Source of the DNA: Limanda limanda
Taxonomy: Eukaryota > Chordata > Actinopteri > Pleuronectiformes > Pleuronectidae
Assembly: GCF_963576545.1 (NCBI RefSeq)
Contig: NW_026870532.1
Span: 744,001-808,000 of the forward strand
Reading direction: 5' to 3'
Length of the DNA: 64,000 bases
Every line of letters begins with the position of its first letter. Position 1 is the first letter of the stretch. Below are positions 63,431 through 64,000 of the stretch, piece after piece. Both the position numbers and the translations under genes were made by a program. Below the pieces are notes generated by a model. The model had not been told where the DNA came from, did no database searches, and was given only the letters and a program-made list of their open reading frames with translations.

Positions 63431-64000
63431 TCTCTCCGACCTTCACAAAAAAAGTTATTTAAGAATATCTCTTTCTCCTATGTGCTTTCATCCCTAACCC
63501 TAACCCTAACCCTTCCGAAAGTCGGAGAAGCTCAAGGATGGTACCGATCGATGCGCGCTACCCCATTTAGTGGGGGTAGAGCCTACTTGCAAGTCTCTCC
63601 GACCTTCACAAAAAAAGTTATTCAAGAATATCTCCTCAGATTTGGGGGAATTTCGTCGGTCGACCTCTTCCGAAGGTCGTACAAGCTCGGGGATGGTACC
63701 AATCGATCTGCAGGACCCAAATTAGTCCAGATGCAACCACTTTCCAAGTCTCTCCGACCTTCACAAAAAAAGTTATTCAAGAATATCTCTTTCTCCTATG
63801 TGCTTTCATCCCTAACCCTAACCCTAACCCTTCCGAAAGTCGGAGAAGCTCAAGGATGGTACCGATCGATGCGCGCTACCCCATTTAGTGGGGGTAGAGC
63901 CTACTTGCAAGTCTCTCCGACCTTCACAAAAAAAGTTATTCAAGAATATCTCCTCAGATTTGGGGGAATTTCGTCGGTCGACCTCTTCCGAAGGTCGTAC
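63431..64000 (+). repeat. Right edge: A, B, A and partial B
   Basis: A 63431-63593, B 63594-63748 (with GATCTGCAGG), A 63749-63911 and the first 89 bp of a B to 64000. The array continues beyond the window, so its right boundary is unknown. Confidence 0.95.

Larger units (their letters stand above)
1..64000 (+). repeat. Two-monomer satellite array with embedded telomeric tracts, filling the window
   Basis: Every base belongs to one of two tandem, same-orientation monomers: A (163 bp, with a telomeric tract) and B (155 bp, without one). Counting gives 268 complete A, 130 complete B and two partial edge units, 400 in all. 268 x 163 + 130 x 155 minus 25 deleted bases plus edges of 102 and 89 equals 64000, so there is no room for an inserted gene or transposon. 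Between 739 and 63430 the array is 137 runs of form A(BA)n: 51 with n=0, 51 with n=1, 29 with n=2 and 6 with n=3. Units differ mainly by scattered substitutions. I see no tRNA, rRNA, transposase, CRISPR or ordinary coding sequence. A subtelomeric satellite is the best reading. An internal heterochromatic satellite containing telomere repeats is the alternative. Confidence 0.97.

Noticed and set aside
60..63462. More than a hundred + strand open frames of 60-426 codons
   Set aside because: They are the same repeat read in shifting frames. Most start at GTG, overlap one another and stop wherever two A units meet. They have no promoter context and are broken freely by substitutions (about 2614, 3889, 8691, 22679, 40722, 43151, 47954). 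I call no gene.
1..64000. CRISPR array
   Set aside because: The units are contiguous, with no unique spacers between conserved repeats. Both the 163-bp and 155-bp parts repeat, and the telomeric tract is eukaryotic.
1..64000. Transposon, retroelement, rRNA or tRNA gene inside the array
   Set aside because: Length accounting with two monomers leaves no unexplained base, and no unit contains inserted sequence.

Overview
The whole window is one uninterrupted satellite array of the kind found beside telomeres. It holds no gene that I can support. The organism is a eukaryote with TTAGGG-type telomeres: the repeat carries CCCTAA tracts, always on the + strand, which is the orientation of a left chromosome end. 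About 47% GC, counted from the two consensus units, and the telomere motif do not narrow this to a lineage, since animals, many fungi, kinetoplastids and several algae share TTAGGG.

Two related monomers account for every base. Type A is 163 bp and contains a built-in telomeric tract, (CCCTAA)3CCC. Type B is 155 bp and has none. The window reads as a 102-bp partial A, then 268 complete A and 130 complete B units, then an 89-bp partial B. Length accounting closes exactly on 64000 once four 6-bp deletions and one 1-bp deletion are included. A and B share an identical block of about 45 bp, have a 3' part of 82 bp that is about 72% identical (59/82 by hand), and have unrelated middles (41 versus 33 bp). 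B is always followed by A, so the array is built of runs A(BA)n with n = 0 to 3.

Layout: 1-1064 is the left edge, beginning exactly on the first C of a telomeric tract and holding part of a four-A run (576-1227). 1065-6820 is mainly a 799-bp higher-order repeat, A(BA)2. 6022-19155 is a 4484-bp higher-order repeat with two full copies, one copy shortened by 1117 bp and the start of a fourth. 19156-21560 contains a 962-bp tandem duplication. 21561-33581 is irregular, with a 3.2-kb-spaced duplication. 33582-39037 is a 2087/2250-bp repeat. 39038-46417 is irregular. 46418-63430 is a nest of segmental duplications (1288-bp tandem, 7385-bp offset, 4174-bp period). 63431-64000 continues the array past the right edge.

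No genes cooperate here. The likely roles are structural: a telomere-adjacent buffer, a binding array for TTAGGG-binding proteins, a template for telomere-repeat-containing RNA, or a recombination substrate. These roles are inferred. The satellite structure is read directly from the sequence.
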